Of a stretch of DNA of 21,077 nucleotides, positions 19,499-21,077 are shown piece after piece. The position numbers and the translations under genes are program-made. Numbering within the stretch: position 1 is the stretch's first letter; every line of letters begins with the position of its first letter. The stretch is from a virus. The notes below the pieces were generated by a model. It was given only the letters and a program-made list of their open reading frames with translations, was not told the origin of the DNA and did no database searches. Location: positions 1 through 21,077 of the IMG/VR virus record IMGVR_UViG_3300042534_000399; one strand, written 5' to 3'.

Positions 19499-20576
19499 AA
19501 TTAATACAGTAGAATGGTCTGGTCTTGTATTTTGTAAAACTGAAGGTCATCCTATTAATCCTGAAACCTTTAGCATTAGAGCTATAGACATTTTGCCTAT
19601 GCATAAAGGTGAGCCTACCTATACTGAGTTTGAAATAGATGAAAGAGTAATTGATGCTTATGATAAAAATCCAGAGCTAGAAGATTGTAAAATGGGCATT
19701 ATTCACTCTCATGTTAATATGGGAGTATTTTTTAGTGGAACAGATACTTCTACTTTAAATGAGTATGCTAAGCTTTCTAACTTTTGCATTTCTTTAATTG
19801 TTAATAACAAAGGTGAAATGGTAGCCAAAGCTGCTTACCCTATTAACAATAAATCAAAAAGATATGCTAAAGAGTATAAAGATTCTGAAGGCAACTGGAT
19901 ACCTCTAAATAATAATCAAGAAGAAGAGGTATCTTCTTTTAATGTAATAGCACTAGACCTAGACATTATCATAGAAATTGATACTTTCTTTCAAGGTATG
20001 ACTGAAAAAGCTATTAAAGAAAGTCATACAGCTTACAATAATTCTGGTACTTATAATTATGGTAGTTATAATAATTATGGATATGATTATGATATAGATA
20101 ACTATAATAAGAAACCTACTCATAGTTTAGCTCCAATGCCTAAATTATTTGATGATAAGCCATTTGTAGCTAATAACAAAGTCACATTTACTAAAAAAGA
20201 AATGAATTCATTTTTATGTAAATTGATGTTCTTAGATCCATTATATGCTAGTACTAGTAGTTTTGAGCAAGCCTTAACTAAAATTGATGATAAGTTTAAT
20301 GGAATGGATCAAGATGCTTATGCTATTCATATGGAAGATAAGATTGAAGAATGTTATAGAGAAGTGTTCTTTATTAAAAGAGGACAATTATTAAATAACA
20401 ATACTGTAGCTGATTTTCTTACTGATGTAATGGAGTATTGTTTAGAAGTTGCTTATGATGTTAAAAGTAGTACTGCTGAATTTATTTATACAGTTATAGC
20501 TGATTACTTTACAGATGTAATTGAAGATGATGATACTACTTCTTGGAATAATTCTTTTAACAAATCAAATAACTAA
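19320..20576 (+). CDS. JAB/MPN-domain metallo-isopeptidase (deubiquitinase-like)
   Basis: Residues of about 44-170 form a JAB/MPN domain with a complete JAMM zinc motif: Glu65 (TVEWSG), then His129-x-His131, seven residues, Ser139-x-x-Asp142 (HSHVNMGVFFSGTD). Such enzymes cleave peptide or isopeptide bonds after a ubiquitin-like C-terminus, so it may mature the Ubl precursor or remove it from targets. A Tyr/Asn/Gly-rich linker (about residues 240-262) leads to a helical C-terminal domain of unknown role. From 19320 the protein is 418 residues with an Asn/Gln/Ser-rich head that overlaps the E2-like gene by 179 nt; the ATG at 19449 (MFISPEI) is a shorter alternative that keeps the whole JAB domain. 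Its stop overlaps the E1-like start (TAATG). Confidence 0.88.
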   Translation: MTQQSWNNKQKSQQNSAVKNSYPSQGQNYKSYSQPITPVYKPKMFISPEIISKIWYLCHKINTVEWSGLVFCKTEGHPINPETFSIRAIDILPMHKGEPTYTEFEIDERVIDAYDKNPELEDCKMGIIHSHVNMGVFFSGTDTSTLNEYAKLSNFCISLIVNNKGEMVAKAAYPINNKSKRYAKEYKDSEGNWIPLNNNQEEEVSSFNVIALDLDIIIEIDTFFQGMTEKAIKESHTAYNNSGTYNYGSYNNYGYDYDIDNYNKKPTHSLAPMPKLFDDKPFVANNKVTFTKKEMNSFLCKLMFLDPLYASTSSFEQALTKIDDKFNGMDQDAYAIHMEDKIEECYREVFFIKRGQLLNNNTVADFLTDVMEYCLEVAYDVKSSTAEFIYTVIADYFTDVIEDDDTTSWNNSFNKSNN

Positions 20577-21077
20577 TGACAGACAGATTTAAAGAAGCTG
20601 TGTGGTTACCTAAAGCCCAGTCCCACAACATTACTGTTGGTGGGGCTGGGGGTATAGGCTCTGTAGTAACCTTTCTTCTATCTAGGATAGAGCCAGCATC
20701 AATTAGTATTTATGACAATGATACTGTAGATGATATAAATTTATCAAATCAACTATTTGGTCTTCCACATATAGGTAAAAGTAAAATAACTGCTGTTGCA
20801 GATGTTGTATATTCCTTTAGTGGCTATGATAGATTAAGTCCTAATAATGCATTAGTAACACCTGAAACTACAACTAGTGAAGTAATGTTTAGCTGTTTTG
20901 ATAACATGGCAGCTAGGCAGGTTATGTTTGACCTATTTACTAGAGATATGGATATGTATTCTTCTGAAGGAATTGAGCCTATCTTAATTGATGGTAGACT
21001 GACTGCTGAGCAGTTCTACATTTATGTAGTTACTAGAGATAAAGTAGATAGGTATAAAGAAACTTTATTTCCTGATT
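20576..21077 (+). CDS. ThiF/E1-like adenylating enzyme (partial, cut by window end)
   Basis: The first 167 residues are visible. They show the E1/ThiF nucleotide-binding fold: glycine loop GGAGGIGS (22-29), acidic strand end SIYDNDTVDD (44-53), INLSNQLFG (54-62; replaces the usual NLNRQ), the lysine of GKSKITAV (67-74) and CFDNMAARQVM (107-117) with the conserved Asp109. This family adenylates the C-terminal glycine of a ubiquitin-like protein with ATP. The catalytic cysteine and any second domain lie beyond the window. The start is fixed by the TAATG junction with the JAB gene. With the Ubl, E2-like and JAB genes it completes a conjugation and removal cycle. Confidence 0.88.
   Translation, partial: MTDRFKEAVWLPKAQSHNITVGGAGGIGSVVTFLLSRIEPASISIYDNDTVDDINLSNQLFGLPHIGKSKITAVADVVYSFSGYDRLSPNNALVTPETTTSEVMFSCFDNMAARQVMFDLFTRDMDMYSSEGIEPILIDGRLTAEQFYIYVVTRDKVDRYKETLFPD

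Noticed and set aside
1-21077. CRISPR array, insertion sequence or integrase
   Set aside because: No regularly spaced repeats, transposase or recombinase genes, or terminal inverted repeats were seen.

Overview
The window looks like part of a large, AT-rich, strictly lytic phage genome whose host is probably a member of the Bacteroidota. All recognisable genes lie on the + strand. They are packed end to end, with many ATGA, TAATG or 4-38 nt overlaps, and most starts have an A-rich upstream stretch rather than a Shine-Dalgarno sequence, as is usual in Bacteroidota. The replication genes (family A DNA polymerase, DnaB-like helicase with the CIPWGLPRF-type N-terminus, TOPRIM primase, SF2 helicase, Sak4-like ATPase, candidate ssDNA-binding protein, dNMP kinase) are the set I associate with crAss-like phages (Crassvirales) and relatives. 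That placement is an inference from memory and could not be searched. No integrase, structural or packaging gene is visible.

Layout. Positions 1-269 are non-coding and full of C-runs. Positions 270-3170 hold small unknown genes separated by structured spacers and hairpin terminators, including a membrane-anchored and a secreted protein. Positions 3188-4447 hold a strong hairpin, an aberrant tRNA-like element, a compositionally foreign small gene, a lysozyme-like endolysin, a canonical tRNA-Arg(UCU) and two terminators. Positions 4472-7318 are a run of small host-interaction-type genes, among them a lipoprotein, two tandem paralogues and a triplicated gene-junction sequence. Positions 7281-17651 are the nucleotide and replication block: dNMP kinase, a DnaA domain-IV-like protein, PolA, SF2 helicase, DnaB-like helicase, a small helix-turn-helix protein, the Sak4-like ATPase, an SSB candidate and primase.

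Positions 17654-21077 are the most remarkable part: a four-gene cassette that reads as a complete ubiquitin-like pathway. It has a beta-grasp ubiquitin-like protein (Ubl) with a C-terminal extension, a candidate E2-like protein with a YRHSH...FCTG segment, a JAB/MPN isopeptidase with an intact JAMM motif, and a ThiF/E1-like adenylating enzyme cut off by the window edge. The JAMM and ThiF calls are strong; the Ubl call is good; the E2 call is an inference from fold order and context. The gene order Ubl-E2-JAB-E1 recalls plasmid PRTRC cassettes and bacterial antiphage ubiquitin-like (Bil) operons, but here it is attached directly to a phage replication operon.

Expression logic seen in the sequence: most genes use AGA/AGG for arginine, matching the phage tRNA-Arg(UCU). 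The Ubl gene and the unknown gene at 2661-3170 instead use mainly CGT and are each followed by a strong hairpin. This suggests that both products are made in large amounts and that the Ubl is made in excess over its enzymes.
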